From: Sphingomonas sp. 35-24ZXX
Lineage (GTDB): Bacteria; Pseudomonadota; Alphaproteobacteria; Sphingomonadales; Sphingomonadaceae
Direction of reading: 5' to 3'
DNA: 64,000 nucleotides
Assembly (NCBI RefSeq): GCF_000786215.1
Contig: NZ_JROG01000004.1
Span: 806,001 to 870,000 of the forward strand
Shown: positions 45,632 to 54,700 of the stretch, one piece after another
How positions within the stretch are numbered: the stretch's first letter is position 1
Layout: the number at the start of each line of letters is the position of its first letter
Notes under the pieces: model-generated
What the model saw: only the letters and a program-made list of their open reading frames with translations
Told to the model about the DNA's origin: nothing
Database searches by the model: none
Program-made: the position numbers and the translations under genes

Positions 45632-46210
45632 ATGACCCCCATCCAGACTTTCCTCGGCGCGACCATGCTGGCAGGAGCCACGCTTCTGGCGGGGTGCGGC
45701 AACGATCCGCAGGACAGCAGCGCCGCGCCCGAGGCACAGACCGCCCAAGCGCCTGCGGCCGACATGCCGCCGATGACCGCGACCGCGACGCTGAAGACCG
45801 CCGATGGCAAGGATGCCGGCACGGTCACCGCCACCGAACGCGAGGACGGGATCGCCATTGCTGTCAGCGCCACCGCGATGAGTGCGGGGGAGCATGGCAT
45901 CCATGTCCACATGACCGGCAAATGCGAAGGCCCGAAGTTCGAGAGCGCTGGCGGGCACTGGAACCCCACAGGAGCAAAGCACGGGCTGAGCAATCCGCAG
46001 GGCCAGCACCATGGCGACATGCCCAATCTGACCGTGGCGAGCGATGGCACCGGCAAGCTGGATTATGTCATCCGCGAGGCACAGATCGGCGAGATGATGG
46101 ATGCGGATGGCGCGGCGCTGGTCATCCACGCCAAGGTTGATGACCAGATGACCGATCCCTCAGGAGACAGCGGCGACCGGATGGCCTGCGGCGTCTTTAC
46201 CCGCGGTTGA
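45632..46210 (+). CDS. sodC: Cu/Zn superoxide dismutase family lipoprotein
   Basis: A 192-residue protein with a lipoprotein signal (ATLLAGC) and a Pro/Ala-rich linker, then a SodC domain. Copper/zinc ligands are visible in HGIHVHMTGKC, GGHWNPTGAKHG and a final ALVIHAKVDD. It removes superoxide in the periplasm. Cys pair C in GKCEGP and MACGVF probably forms the structural disulfide. AGGAG lies 7 bases before ATG 45632. Its stop codon abuts the stop of the convergent TonB-like gene without a gap. Confidence 0.93.
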   Translation: MTPIQTFLGATMLAGATLLAGCGNDPQDSSAAPEAQTAQAPAADMPPMTATATLKTADGKDAGTVTATEREDGIAIAVSATAMSAGEHGIHVHMTGKCEGPKFESAGGHWNPTGAKHGLSNPQGQHHGDMPNLTVASDGTGKLDYVIREAQIGEMMDADGAALVIHAKVDDQMTDPSGDSGDRMACGVFTRG

Positions 46211-47017
46211 TCACGGCTGGCGGCGTTGCTGATAGTCGATGCGGATGCGCACCCATTCGCCGACCTTGGAGACGCCGCCGACCCGTGGCGGGCGGACCCT
46301 GAACTGCCACGCCGCCGCCAGCACGGCCCGCGCAATCCCGGAGCCTTGCGGATTTTCGCCCAGCTGAACGCAATCCTCGACGCGGAAATCGGGCACCGTG
46401 CGGCAGGCGATCAGCGCCGATCCGGGGCCACGCGCCGTCGACAGATAGCCTGACAGCTCGTCCTCATAAGGTTCGCGGTACCAGGCTGCAGCATACAGCG
46501 GCTCGCCATTGGGGCCTGAACCCACCCTTTCGCTGTCGCCCGGCACGCCCTTGTCTGCCGGACCATAGACCTGCCCGGGCTTGATGACCGCGCGCGCCTT
46601 GGGCGCAGCCGGCGGCGCTGCGGGCGCGGCCTGCGGTGAGGGCATCGGAATGATCGGCGGCGGCGTGGGCGAGACCTGCGGGGTGACCACCGGGCTCGGC
46701 GTCTCGACCGGGCTTTCGGTCTCTTCGGTCGGCTGCGGCGACTGCGCGGCATTTTCGGCGGGCTTGGGGCTTTCCTCCTCGGTCTTTTCCTCGGAGGGGT
46801 CTGGGCTGACGCCGAACACCGTCATCAGCTCTTCTTGCGGCTTTTCCCCGGGCGGCGCGATCGACAGCGACAGCAGTGCCAGCACGAACAACAGCTCTGC
46901 GAGCAGCGCAAACAGCACCCCGCCCGCGCGCTCACCCAGCCGCGATCGCAGCCAGGTCATCGCCCGGCCACGTGCCTCTGGTTCTTCGGAAAGGGGTTCG
47001 GTCGGGGCAGTATCCAT
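46211..47017 (-). CDS. TonB-like proline-rich membrane protein
   Basis: A 268-residue protein with a cytoplasmic N-terminus, one membrane helix (GVLFALLAELLFVLALLSL, about 30-48), a long Pro/Glu-rich spacer (about 60-150) and a C-terminal domain with IARAVLAAAWQFRVRPPRV, reminiscent of TonB/TolA. It may span the periplasm and carry energy to an outer-membrane receptor, but no ExbB/ExbD or receptor genes are nearby. ATG 47017 is chosen; a longer frame would run into the tRNA gene. Confidence 0.82.
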   Translation of the reverse strand: MDTAPTEPLSEEPEARGRAMTWLRSRLGERAGGVLFALLAELLFVLALLSLSIAPPGEKPQEELMTVFGVSPDPSEEKTEEESPKPAENAAQSPQPTEETESPVETPSPVVTPQVSPTPPPIIPMPSPQAAPAAPPAAPKARAVIKPGQVYGPADKGVPGDSERVGSGPNGEPLYAAAWYREPYEDELSGYLSTARGPGSALIACRTVPDFRVEDCVQLGENPQGSGIARAVLAAAWQFRVRPPRVGGVSKVGEWVRIRIDYQQRRQP

Positions 47018-47077
47018 CAGCGGCAGGCTAGCTCTCGTGCGGTTGCGGCCCCCCAGCCCCTGATTATGCCCGAATGG

Positions 47078-47150
47078 TGCCGCTTGTCGGATTCGAACCA
47101 ACGACCTACCGCTTACAAGGCGGTTGCTCTACCAGCTGAGCTAAAGCGGC
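47078..47150 (-). tRNA. tRNA-Thr (anticodon TGT)
   Basis: A 73-base cloverleaf on the minus strand. Acceptor stem GCCGCTT/AAGCGGC with discriminator A; D arm GCTC-AGCTGGTA-GAGC; anticodon stem ACCGC/GCGGT with loop CTTGTAA, giving anticodon TGT (Thr, reads ACN codons starting with ACA); variable loop AGGTC; T arm GTTGG-TTCGAAT-CCGAC. The CCA end is not encoded. No integrase or attachment-site duplication lies beside it. Confidence 0.97.
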
Positions 47151-47182
47151 GCTTCAGGCGCATTTGCGCCGCGTCCAATGCT

Positions 47183-48076
47183 CTATTTGACGCCAAAGGT
47201 CCAGCCTTCAGTGACGCGGATGGCGTCATCGAGCGCTTGCGGGTTCCAGAAGCTGTGCCAGAGCGCCTCATCGCGCGCGGCATCGCGCAGCCAGGCTGCC
47301 GTGATCAGCGCATCGGTGCTGTGATCGTCATGCGCCATCAGCGGCGCGGGTGGCAGGCTGCCCAGCTGCGTCAGCGCCGCATGCAGCCCCTCGGCATCGC
47401 GCACCTTGCTCCGCGACAGCCCGCGTCCAGCGGCGCGAGCGGCAATGGTGGTGTAGATTTCGACGATCACCGGGCCGCGGTCGGGCACCGGGTCGAACGG
47501 CCAGACCGGAATGCGCCCGGCAAGCCGGTGGAGCACCCGCATGCCCGTGAGGCTCGACTTGCCGACCTGCGCTGCGCCCACAAGGTTGAAGCAACTGGCG
47601 CTGTTGGCCTGCCCGGTGATCCGCTGCTGCTGCTCCACCGCGCGCAGCCGCCCGGTGCCTGCCAGCCCGAAGCGGTCGCCGGTATCGCCCTTGCCGTGGC
47701 GAAAATAGCGCCGTGCCTGGTCATGGCCAACGAAGCTCGCCGCGCTCAGATGATCATCGCTGGCGCACAGCGCATCCACCATCGCCCACAGCGCGCGCGC
47801 ATCGGCCGGGCTTTCGTCCCAGCCGGGAAAATAGCCGCCCGCGTCGACAAACGGGAAGGATGGCGACAGGTCCATGCCGATCAGCATGTCGGTCCCGGCA
47901 TCGGCATGCGCGAGCAGCCAGTCCAGCGCCTCGGCGCGCGACCAGCCACCGTGCGGGCGCAGCAGCACCGGCTGCGCATCTGCAGCGGCGGCGATGGTTG
48001 CCAGCGCCAGCCCCTTGGGCCGCGCGACCGCCTGACCCGACCAGTCGAAACAGGCATAATGGGCAAACTGGCGCAT
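47183..48076 (-). CDS. Conserved protein, possibly DUF429-like (RNase H fold)
   Basis: A 297-residue soluble protein I do not firmly recognise. The N-terminal HYACFDWSGQAV and the central LIGMDLSPSFPFVDAGGY show aspartates in a setting like the RNase H-like DUF429 family, and DALITAAWLRDAA near the C-terminus could supply a third acidic residue. Function unknown, so nuclease activity is inference. It lies 33 bases downstream of the tRNA-Thr gene's 5' end and directly follows the serine hydrolase gene. Confidence 0.65.
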   Translation of the reverse strand: MRQFAHYACFDWSGQAVARPKGLALATIAAAADAQPVLLRPHGGWSRAEALDWLLAHADAGTDMLIGMDLSPSFPFVDAGGYFPGWDESPADARALWAMVDALCASDDHLSAASFVGHDQARRYFRHGKGDTGDRFGLAGTGRLRAVEQQQRITGQANSASCFNLVGAAQVGKSSLTGMRVLHRLAGRIPVWPFDPVPDRGPVIVEIYTTIAARAAGRGLSRSKVRDAEGLHAALTQLGSLPPAPLMAHDDHSTDALITAAWLRDAARDEALWHSFWNPQALDDAIRVTEGWTFGVK

Positions 48077-48079
48077 GGG

Positions 48080-49456
48080 TCAGCGGATCTGCTTCAGCAC
48101 CTCGGCGGTGAATTTTGCGATATCGAACGGATCCGCGCCGGTGTCATAGCCGCGCCGCACGATCACCAGATCGCGGCTGGGGATGATGACGAGGTGCTGG
48201 CCGCGATTGCCCAGCGCGGCAAAGGCATCGGACGGCACGCCCTCGCTCTTGTTCATCAGCCAGAAGCTGGCGCCATAGCCGAACGGATTGCCCGCAGGCT
48301 GCGGACCGCTTGGCCGCGTGACATAGTCGCGCCAGCCTTCGGGCAGCACGCGCTTGCCGTCCCACAGGCCGTCATTGAGATACAGCAGGCCCATTCGCGC
48401 CATGTCGCGCGCGGTGGTCCAGACCTGGCTGGAAAGAATGTAATTGCCCTGCCAGTCGGTCTCCGCCCAGGTGCGGGTCATGCCCAGGGCATCGAACATC
48501 TGGTGGGGGTGCAGATCGGGCGCGGCATCGCGCGCGGCGAGCGTCGCCAGCAGGATGTCGTTGTTGGCATAGCGAAAGCTGCTGCCGGGCTGGTGGAGCA
48601 TCGGCCAAAGCGTGGTCCATTGCCGCACGTCGCCAGCCGCCATGTACACCGCATCGGTGCGGTTGCCGGCCGTGTCGCTGACGAGGCCGCTGCCCATGCG
48701 CAGCAGGTGATCGACCGTGATTGCCTTGCGCGGATCGCCATCGACAGTCCATTCGCGCACCGGGGTGTCGGGGATGGCAAAGCCCTTCTGCCGGACGAAC
48801 CCCACGTAGGTTCCCGCCATCGACTTGGCGACCGACCAGGTGCGCTGCGCGGTGTGCATGTCGTGGCCGGGCTTGTAGCGCTCCTGCACGATCCGGCCCT
48901 TGTGGACGATCACCACGCCGCTGGTCTTGCCGCCGAACGCCTTTGCATCGAACGCGCTTTCCACCAGCTGGTCGAACGGGGTGATCATCATGATCCGCGG
49001 GTCGCTGGCATCGGCATCGCCCTTAGGCCAGGCGAGGGAATCGGCACTGCCGGGCTGCGCGCGTTCCAGCGTTTCGGCAGGCAGGCGGCGGCCGTCATTG
49101 GTCCAGCCGATCGGCATCGATGTGCATCCCGTCACCGGATTGTGCCGGGCGATGCGCGGCGGCATGTCATCGGCAAAGGTGACGCTGACCTGATGCGCGG
49201 CCTCGTCGATCTCGGCCTTCAGCGTCGGCACGATCGGCGCGATATGCGCATAGATTCCGGTGAGCTCATCCGCCTCGATATCGGCGAGTGTCTTGTTGCC
49301 GTTCCACAGCCCCGAACACACGAACTGCGCCTTGTAGCCGGCCGCCTCCGCGCGATCCATGCGGGAGGGTTCTGCGGGCGCCGGCGTGGTCGGCTGGGCC
49401 ATGGCGGGCGCCGCCAGCGCCAGCGCGAGGGCAAGACTAACGGCGATTGTCTTCAC
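48080..49456 (-). CDS. Serine hydrolase of the beta-lactamase (class C-like) family
   Basis: A 458-residue exported hydrolase. GTG at 49456 gives MKTIAVSLALALALAAPAMA, a clear signal peptide; GGGAGAAG-type sequence lies 4 bases upstream, within the end of rarA. The catalytic SxxK is in TWSVAKSMAG, the Tyr motif in RYANNDILL, and the third motif may be GNRGQHLVI (His instead of Lys-Thr-Gly). The fold is that of esterases/6-aminohexanoate-dimer hydrolases; the substrate is unknown and antibiotic resistance is unlikely. Confidence 0.88.
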   Translation of the reverse strand: MKTIAVSLALALALAAPAMAQPTTPAPAEPSRMDRAEAAGYKAQFVCSGLWNGNKTLADIEADELTGIYAHIAPIVPTLKAEIDEAAHQVSVTFADDMPPRIARHNPVTGCTSMPIGWTNDGRRLPAETLERAQPGSADSLAWPKGDADASDPRIMMITPFDQLVESAFDAKAFGGKTSGVVIVHKGRIVQERYKPGHDMHTAQRTWSVAKSMAGTYVGFVRQKGFAIPDTPVREWTVDGDPRKAITVDHLLRMGSGLVSDTAGNRTDAVYMAAGDVRQWTTLWPMLHQPGSSFRYANNDILLATLAARDAAPDLHPHQMFDALGMTRTWAETDWQGNYILSSQVWTTARDMARMGLLYLNDGLWDGKRVLPEGWRDYVTRPSGPQPAGNPFGYGASFWLMNKSEGVPSDAFAALGNRGQHLVIIPSRDLVIVRRGYDTGADPFDIAKFTAEVLKQIR

Positions 49457-50756
49457 GCATCTTCTCCCATGTGCGCATGCGTTCGGCGATGCGCGCTTCA
49501 TATCCGCGTTCGACCGGTTGGTAGAAACGCTGCGGGTCCATGTCTTCGGGCCAGTAGTTCGCGCCCGAAAAGCCCTCTGCCTGATCGTGATCATAGGCAT
49601 AGCCCTTGCCATAGCCGATGTCCTTCATCAGCTTGGTCGGCGCGTTGAGAATGTTGGACGGCGGCATCAGCGACCCTGTAGCGCGGGCACTTTTCCACGC
49701 GGCTTTCTGCGCGGCATAGGCGGCGTTCGATTTGGGCGCGGTGGCGCAATAGAGGCAGGCCTGCACGATCGCCAGCTCGCCCTCGGGGGAGCCGAGAAAC
49801 GCGTAGGCATCCTTGGCGGCAAGGCACTGCACCAAGGCCTGCGGGTCGGCCATGCCGATGTCTTCGCTGGCAAAGCGGGTGATCCGGCGCAGCACGTAGA
49901 GCGGCTCTTCGCCCGCCACCAGCATCCGCGCGAGATAATAGAGCGAAGCCTGCGGATCGGACCCGCGCATCGCCTTGTGCAGCGCGGAAATGAGGTTGTA
50001 ATGCCCCTCGCGGTCCTTGTCATAGACCGGCATCCGGCGGTGCAGCAACGCGGCGAGCCCCGCAGGATCGAGCGGCGCATCGATCCGCACCGACAGCAAG
50101 GTCTCGACCTGGTTGAGCAGGAAGCGGCCATCGCCATCGGCCGATGCGATCAGCGCCGCGCGCGCATCGTTGGTCAGCGGCAAGCTTCGCCCGGTCAGCG
50201 TTTCTGCCCGCGCGATCAGCGTCCCCAGCGCCGCCTCGTCGAGCCGCCGCAGGATCAGCACCTGGCTGCGGCTGAGCAAGGCTGCGTTGAGTTCGAACGA
50301 GGGGTTTTCGGTCGTAGCCCCCACCAGCACCACCGTGCCGCGCTCGACAAAGGGCAAGAAGCCATCCTGCTGCGCGCGGTTGAAGCGGTGGATCTCGTCC
50401 ACGAACAACAAGGTGCGTTGCCCGGCACCCGCCATCTTCTCGGCCTCGGCAAAGGCTTTCTTGAGGTCCGCTACGCCCGAGAACACCGCCGAGATGGCCA
50501 CGAAACGCATGCCCGTTGCCTCGCCGAGCAACTGTGCCATGCTGGTCTTGCCGGTGCCGGGCGGCCCCCACAGGATCATCGAGGATAGCTTGCCCGCAGC
50601 GACCATCCGCCCGATCGCGCCATCGGGTCCGGTCAGATGGTCCTGGCCGATGATCTCGCCCAGGTTTGCCGGGCGCAGCCGATCGGCCAGCGGCGCATCG
50701 GCTGCGGGCTGGTGACGGCTGGTATCGGGAGACAAGGTTTGGAACAGGTCGCTCAT
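49437..50756 (-). CDS. rarA: Replication-associated recombination protein A (AAA+ ATPase)
   Basis: A 439-residue MgsA/RarA ATPase. DRLRPANLGEIIGQDHLTGP leads to Walker A LWGPPGTGKTS, Walker B LLFVDEIHRFNRAQQD and VGATTENPSFELN (sensor 1). The tetramerisation domain at the C-terminus ends GYEARIAERMRTWEKMRE. It acts at stalled replication forks with SSB and the clamp loader. The 3' end overlaps the next gene by 20 bases. Confidence 0.95.
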   Translation of the reverse strand: MSDLFQTLSPDTSRHQPAADAPLADRLRPANLGEIIGQDHLTGPDGAIGRMVAAGKLSSMILWGPPGTGKTSMAQLLGEATGMRFVAISAVFSGVADLKKAFAEAEKMAGAGQRTLLFVDEIHRFNRAQQDGFLPFVERGTVVLVGATTENPSFELNAALLSRSQVLILRRLDEAALGTLIARAETLTGRSLPLTNDARAALIASADGDGRFLLNQVETLLSVRIDAPLDPAGLAALLHRRMPVYDKDREGHYNLISALHKAMRGSDPQASLYYLARMLVAGEEPLYVLRRITRFASEDIGMADPQALVQCLAAKDAYAFLGSPEGELAIVQACLYCATAPKSNAAYAAQKAAWKSARATGSLMPPSNILNAPTKLMKDIGYGKGYAYDHDQAEGFSGANYWPEDMDPQRFYQPVERGYEARIAERMRTWEKMREDNRR

Positions 50757-50843
50757 CGCCGTCACGCTAGCGGCTGGCGCAAGCCGGGGGAAGGGGATGA
50801 AAAATGCATCCATCGCACAATGGAGCCTTGTCAAACTCTATCT

Positions 50844-50855
50844 AAGATATATCTT
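50844..50855. promoter_or_regulatory. Palindrome 1 upstream of padR
   Basis: AAGATATATCTT is a perfect 12-bp palindrome 35-46 bases before the PadR start, in an AT-rich island. It could be part of the promoter or a regulator site. Confidence 0.5.
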
Positions 50856-50857
50856 GT

Positions 50858-50873
50858 GTGTATCGAGATACAC
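50858..50873. promoter_or_regulatory. Palindrome 2 (probable PadR operator)
   Basis: GTGTATC-GA-GATACAC is a perfect 16-bp palindrome just before the ribosome binding site of the padR gene. With the palindrome at 50844-50855 it makes two adjacent sites, a common layout for autoregulated PadR proteins. Confidence 0.65.
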
Positions 50874-50889
50874 AGGAGATAGAATCGAT

Positions 50890-51534
50890 ATGAGCATGCG
50901 TTTCAAAATGGGCGGTGGCCCGCGCGGCGAAGGCAATCCGTTCATCGCCATGAGCTTTGGCCGGGGCGGTGGTCGTGGCTGGGGCGGCGACTGGGACTTT
51001 GGCAACTGGAGCTTCGATGGCGGTCGCGGTGGACGCGGCGGCGGCGGTGGCGGCCGAGGAGGTCGCGGCCGGCGCCGGATGTTCGACAGCGGCGAGCTGC
51101 GCATCGTGCTGCTGGCGCTGATCGAGAAGGAGCCGCGCCACGGTTATGACCTGATCAAGGCGATCGAGGAAATGACGGGCGGCGATTATGCCCCCAGCCC
51201 CGGCGTGGTCTATCCGACGCTCAGCCTGCTGGAAGACACCGGCCTGATTGCCTCGGTCGAAACCGAAGGCGCGCGCAAGGCCTTCCGCATCACTGATGCT
51301 GGCGTGGCCGAACTGACCGAAAAGCGGGGCGAGGCGGATGCGCTGCTGGCGCGTCTGTCCGAAGCCGGCGAAGAGCGCGAACAGCGCGCCGGCGGCCCGC
51401 AGATCGGCCGTGCGGTCGGCAATCTGATGGCTGCGATGGCCCACCGCCTCGCCAGCGGCGAGACCGATGCGGAGTTCAAGCACCGCGTCGCGGAAATTCT
51501 CGACGAAGCCGCACAGAAGATCGAGCGGCTTTGA
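50890..51534 (+). CDS. PadR family transcriptional regulator with Gly/Arg-rich N-terminus
   Basis: A 214-residue regulator. Residues 1-63 are low-complexity (GGGPRGEG, FGRGGGRGWGGDWDFGNW, then repeated GGRGGRGG) and probably disordered; residues about 67-150 form the PadR winged helix (LRIVLLALIEKEPRHGYDL and SPGVVYPTLSLLEDTGLI), followed by a helical dimerisation tail. The start at 50890 is preceded by CAGGAG 11 bases upstream; ATG 50896 is an alternative. It likely represses its own gene and others by binding the palindromes at 50844-50873. Confidence 0.9.
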   Translation: MSMRFKMGGGPRGEGNPFIAMSFGRGGGRGWGGDWDFGNWSFDGGRGGRGGGGGGRGGRGRRRMFDSGELRIVLLALIEKEPRHGYDLIKAIEEMTGGDYAPSPGVVYPTLSLLEDTGLIASVETEGARKAFRITDAGVAELTEKRGEADALLARLSEAGEEREQRAGGPQIGRAVGNLMAAMAHRLASGETDAEFKHRVAEILDEAAQKIERL

Positions 51535-51550
51535 AGAATGCCATCAAAAG

Positions 51551-51573
51551 CCCTCCCCCTTGATGGGGGAGGG
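51551..51573 (+). terminator. Hairpin after padR
   Basis: CCCTCCCCC-TTGAT-GGGGGAGGG is a perfect 9-bp stem 17 bases after the padR stop. No T run follows, so it is a repeat-derived hairpin that could end or stabilise the transcript. Confidence 0.5.
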
Positions 51574-51685
51574 TTGGGTGGGGGTGATCTCACCGGGTTG
51601 TGCAAGCCCGCGACATCGAGCCAACTTTATCCAGCCGCACCGTCACCCTCACCGCTGCGACTAGGTGGCACAGCCACCAAGTCTC

Positions 51686-51747
51686 GCTGCCTCTCCCATC
51701 AAGGGAGAGGCAAATGGGAGCTGCCTCTCCCATTAAGGGATAGGCAA
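51686..51747. repeat. Tandem hairpin repeat between padR and putA
   Basis: GCTGCCTCTCCCAT followed by AAGGGAGAGGCAA occurs twice in tandem (51686-51713 and 51720-51747), the second copy with three changes. Each copy folds into a hairpin. Together with the hairpin at 51551-51573 it fills most of the 230-base gap between padR and putA; the whole looks like a dispersed sphingomonad repeat. No gene is evident in the gap. Confidence 0.7.
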
Positions 51748-51765
51748 GGTAAAGTGCCCGAGGCC

Positions 51766-54700
51766 TCAGGCCAGCAACGATACGTTCCCGCCGGCGGCTG
51801 TCGTGTCGATGCACACGTGCCGCTCGTGCACGCAGCGCTGGGCGAAATGCTCTTCGGTGAACAGCGGCAGGATGGCGCCGTCGCGCGCGGCCAGCGCCTT
51901 GCGGATGGCGCGCTGGTCGTCGCTGGTGCTCCAGGCTGCGACTGCATCGAACCCGGCGATCTGGGCCAGATCGGCGCGTTCGATAAAGCCATCGATGGCG
52001 TGCGGGCCCTTGGCTCCGGGAACGACGATCAAGGATGCGCAGCCTTCGGACTGCGCCGCCTGCGCCTGCGCGATCGCGGCCTCCACCGTGGGGCCCAGGC
52101 ACAGCACACGGCCGCGCGCATAGGTGGACAGCACGTTCGATTCGCCGGTCGGCCCCGGCATCGTCAGCGTATCGAGCGGCAGTTCGGTGACGCGCGGCAA
52201 GGCAGCGAGCGCGGCTTCGACCTCGCCGCGCGCCGCGATGCGGGTGAGCGGGGGCAGATCGAGCTGCGGGCCGGGTGCGGCGGCGAAGCGCGGCAGATAG
52301 CGCGGGCCGCCTGCCTTGGGACCGGTGCCGGACAGGCCTTCGCCGCCGAAGGGCTGCGCGCCGACAACCGCGCCGATCTGGTTGCGGTTGATGTACATGT
52401 TGCCTGCATGGACTCGCGCCGTCACCTGCTCGACCCGGCTGTCGATGCGTGTCTGCAATCCGAAGGTCAGGCCATAGCCGCGCGCATTGATGCGATCGAC
52501 CAAGGCGTCGATCTCTCCAGCCTCGAACGTGGCAATGTGCAGTACCGGGCCGAAAATCTCTTCGGCCAGATCCTCGATGCCGCCCACCGCAATGGCCGCC
52601 GGGCCAACGAACCAGCCGGTCTCGGGCGCTTCGAGCTGCTTGAGCAGCCGCCCCTCGCGCCGGGCGGCTTCGATATGCGCTGCGATTTTCTCGCGCGCGG
52701 CCGGATCGATCACCGGACCGACATCATTGGCCAGCCACCACGGATCGCCCAATGTCAGCGCATCCATCGCACCGAACAGCATCTCCTTGAGCGAATCGGC
52801 AATGTCACGCTGGACGTAGAGCATGCGCAGCGCCGAGCAGCGCTGGCCCGCCGACTGGAAGGCCGAGGCAACGATATCGCGCACCGCCTGCTCGGGCAGC
52901 GCAGTCGAATCGACGATCATCGCGTTGAGGCCGCCGGTTTCGGCAATGAGCATCGCCTGAGGGTCGCAATGGTCGGCCATCGCGCGGTGGATCGCCTGCG
53001 CGGTCGCGGTCGACCCGGTAAAGCAGGTGCCGGCGATCGCGGGATTGCTGGTCAGCGCGGTGCCGATGACTCGGCCTGGCCCCGGCATCAGCTGCAGCGC
53101 ATGCGCCGGCACGCCGGCCTGATGCAGCAGCTGTGTCGCGAGATGCGCGATCAGCGGTGTCTGCTCCGCTGGCTTGGCGAGCACCGCGTTGCCCGCCGCC
53201 AGCGCAGCGGCGATCTGGCCGGTGAAGATCGCCAGCGGGAAGTTCCAGGGCGAGATGCAGGTGATGATGCCGCGCGGGGCGTCAGCCGGATTGGCCAAGG
53301 CCTCTGCCGCATAATAGCGCAGGAAATCGACCGCCTCGCGCAGTTCTGCGATCGCATCGGGCGCGCACTTTCCGGCTTCGTGCGCGAGCAGCGCGAAGAT
53401 CTCGCCGTGGCGCGCTTCCATCAGGTCGGCCGCACGGCCCAGCGTGGCGGCACGCTCCGTCACCGGCGCATCCCATGGCCGTGCTGCGGCGATCGCGCTT
53501 GCAGCCTGTTCGGCGCTGGCATCGCGGATCATGCCGATCTGCCGGTCCGGGTTGGCCGGGCTGAACAGCGCACGTTCCTGCGCGGCCGCGCTGGGTGTGC
53601 CGACGATGATCGGCGCAGCGTGCCACTGATGATCGGCAAAGGCCGATCGCGCTTCGAGAAAGGCGTTGAGATCGGCACGATTGGCAAGATCCCAGCCGTG
53701 CGAGTTGACCCGAGCCGGGGCGTAGAGCGCTGCCGGGCGGATAATCTTGGCGTCCGCTTCTGCGCGCGCCGCTTCGAGCTGCTCGAACGGGTCGGCCGCA
53801 ATCGCCTCGGCGGGCACGGCGTGGTTGGCGAGCTGGTTGACGAACGAGGAGTTGGCGCCGTTCTCGAGCAGGCGGCGCACCAGATAGGCGAGCAGTTCCT
53901 TGTGCCGCCCGACCGGCGCGTAAATGCGCGAGCGGACCTTCTCGTTGCGCAGCAGTGCGTTGTGCAGCGGTTCGCCCATGCCGTGGAGCCGCTGGAATTC
54001 GAAGTCATCGCGGTTGCCTGCCATCTCGAGGATCGCAGCGACACTGTGCGCATTGTGCGTGGCGAACTGCGGATAGATGCGGTCGGTGAGCTTGAGCAGC
54101 TGCGCCGCGCAACAGATATACGAGATGTCGGTGGCGGCCTTGCTGGTGAATACCGGGAAATCGGGCACGCCATCGACCTGCGCGCGCTTGATCTCGCTGT
54201 CCCAATAGGCGCCCTTGACCAGCCGGACCATGATCTTGCGGTCGAGCGATTCCGCAAGCCCATAGAGCCAGTCGATGACGAAGCTGGCGCGCTTGCCGAA
54301 GGCCTGCACCACGACGCCCAGGCCATCCCAGCCGGCAAGCGTGGGATCGTTCAGCACCATCTTGATGATGTCGAGCGACATGCCGAGGCGATAAGCCTCT
54401 TCGGCATCGATATTGAGTCCGATGCGCGCATCGCGCGCAGCGCGGGCGAGTTCGAGCACCCGGTCGGCGAGCGCTGGCACGCACTCGTCAGCCTTGCTCA
54501 TCTCGTAGCGCGGATACAGCGCAGAGAGCTTGATCGACAGGCCCGGGTTGGTGCGCATGTCGTCGGTCTTGGCAGCATCCGCGATTGCGCGGATGGCATT
54601 CATATAGGCTGCGAAATAGCGGTCGGCGTCGGGGAAGGTAAGGGCCGCTTCGCCCAGCATGTCGTAGCTGAAGGTCGCGCCTTCCGCCGCCCATTTGCGC

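Noticed and set aside
47078-47160. tRNA-Thr as an integration site of a genomic island
   Set aside because: No integrase, no direct repeat of the tRNA 3' end and no change in composition were seen beside it.
48080-49456. Beta-lactamase-fold protein as an antibiotic resistance gene
   Set aside because: SxxK and YxN are present but the third motif is not KTG-like and the overall pattern is that of esterase/dimer-hydrolase relatives.
46835-49648. Long plus-strand frame across the TonB-like, tRNA and serine hydrolase genes
   Set aside because: It runs antisense through recognised genes and through the tRNA gene, with His/Arg/Gly-rich low-information translation.
51551-51747. Possible CRISPR array from repeated GC-rich units
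   Set aside because: The units are palindromic, only two similar copies occur with a 6-base gap, and there are no spacers or cas genes.
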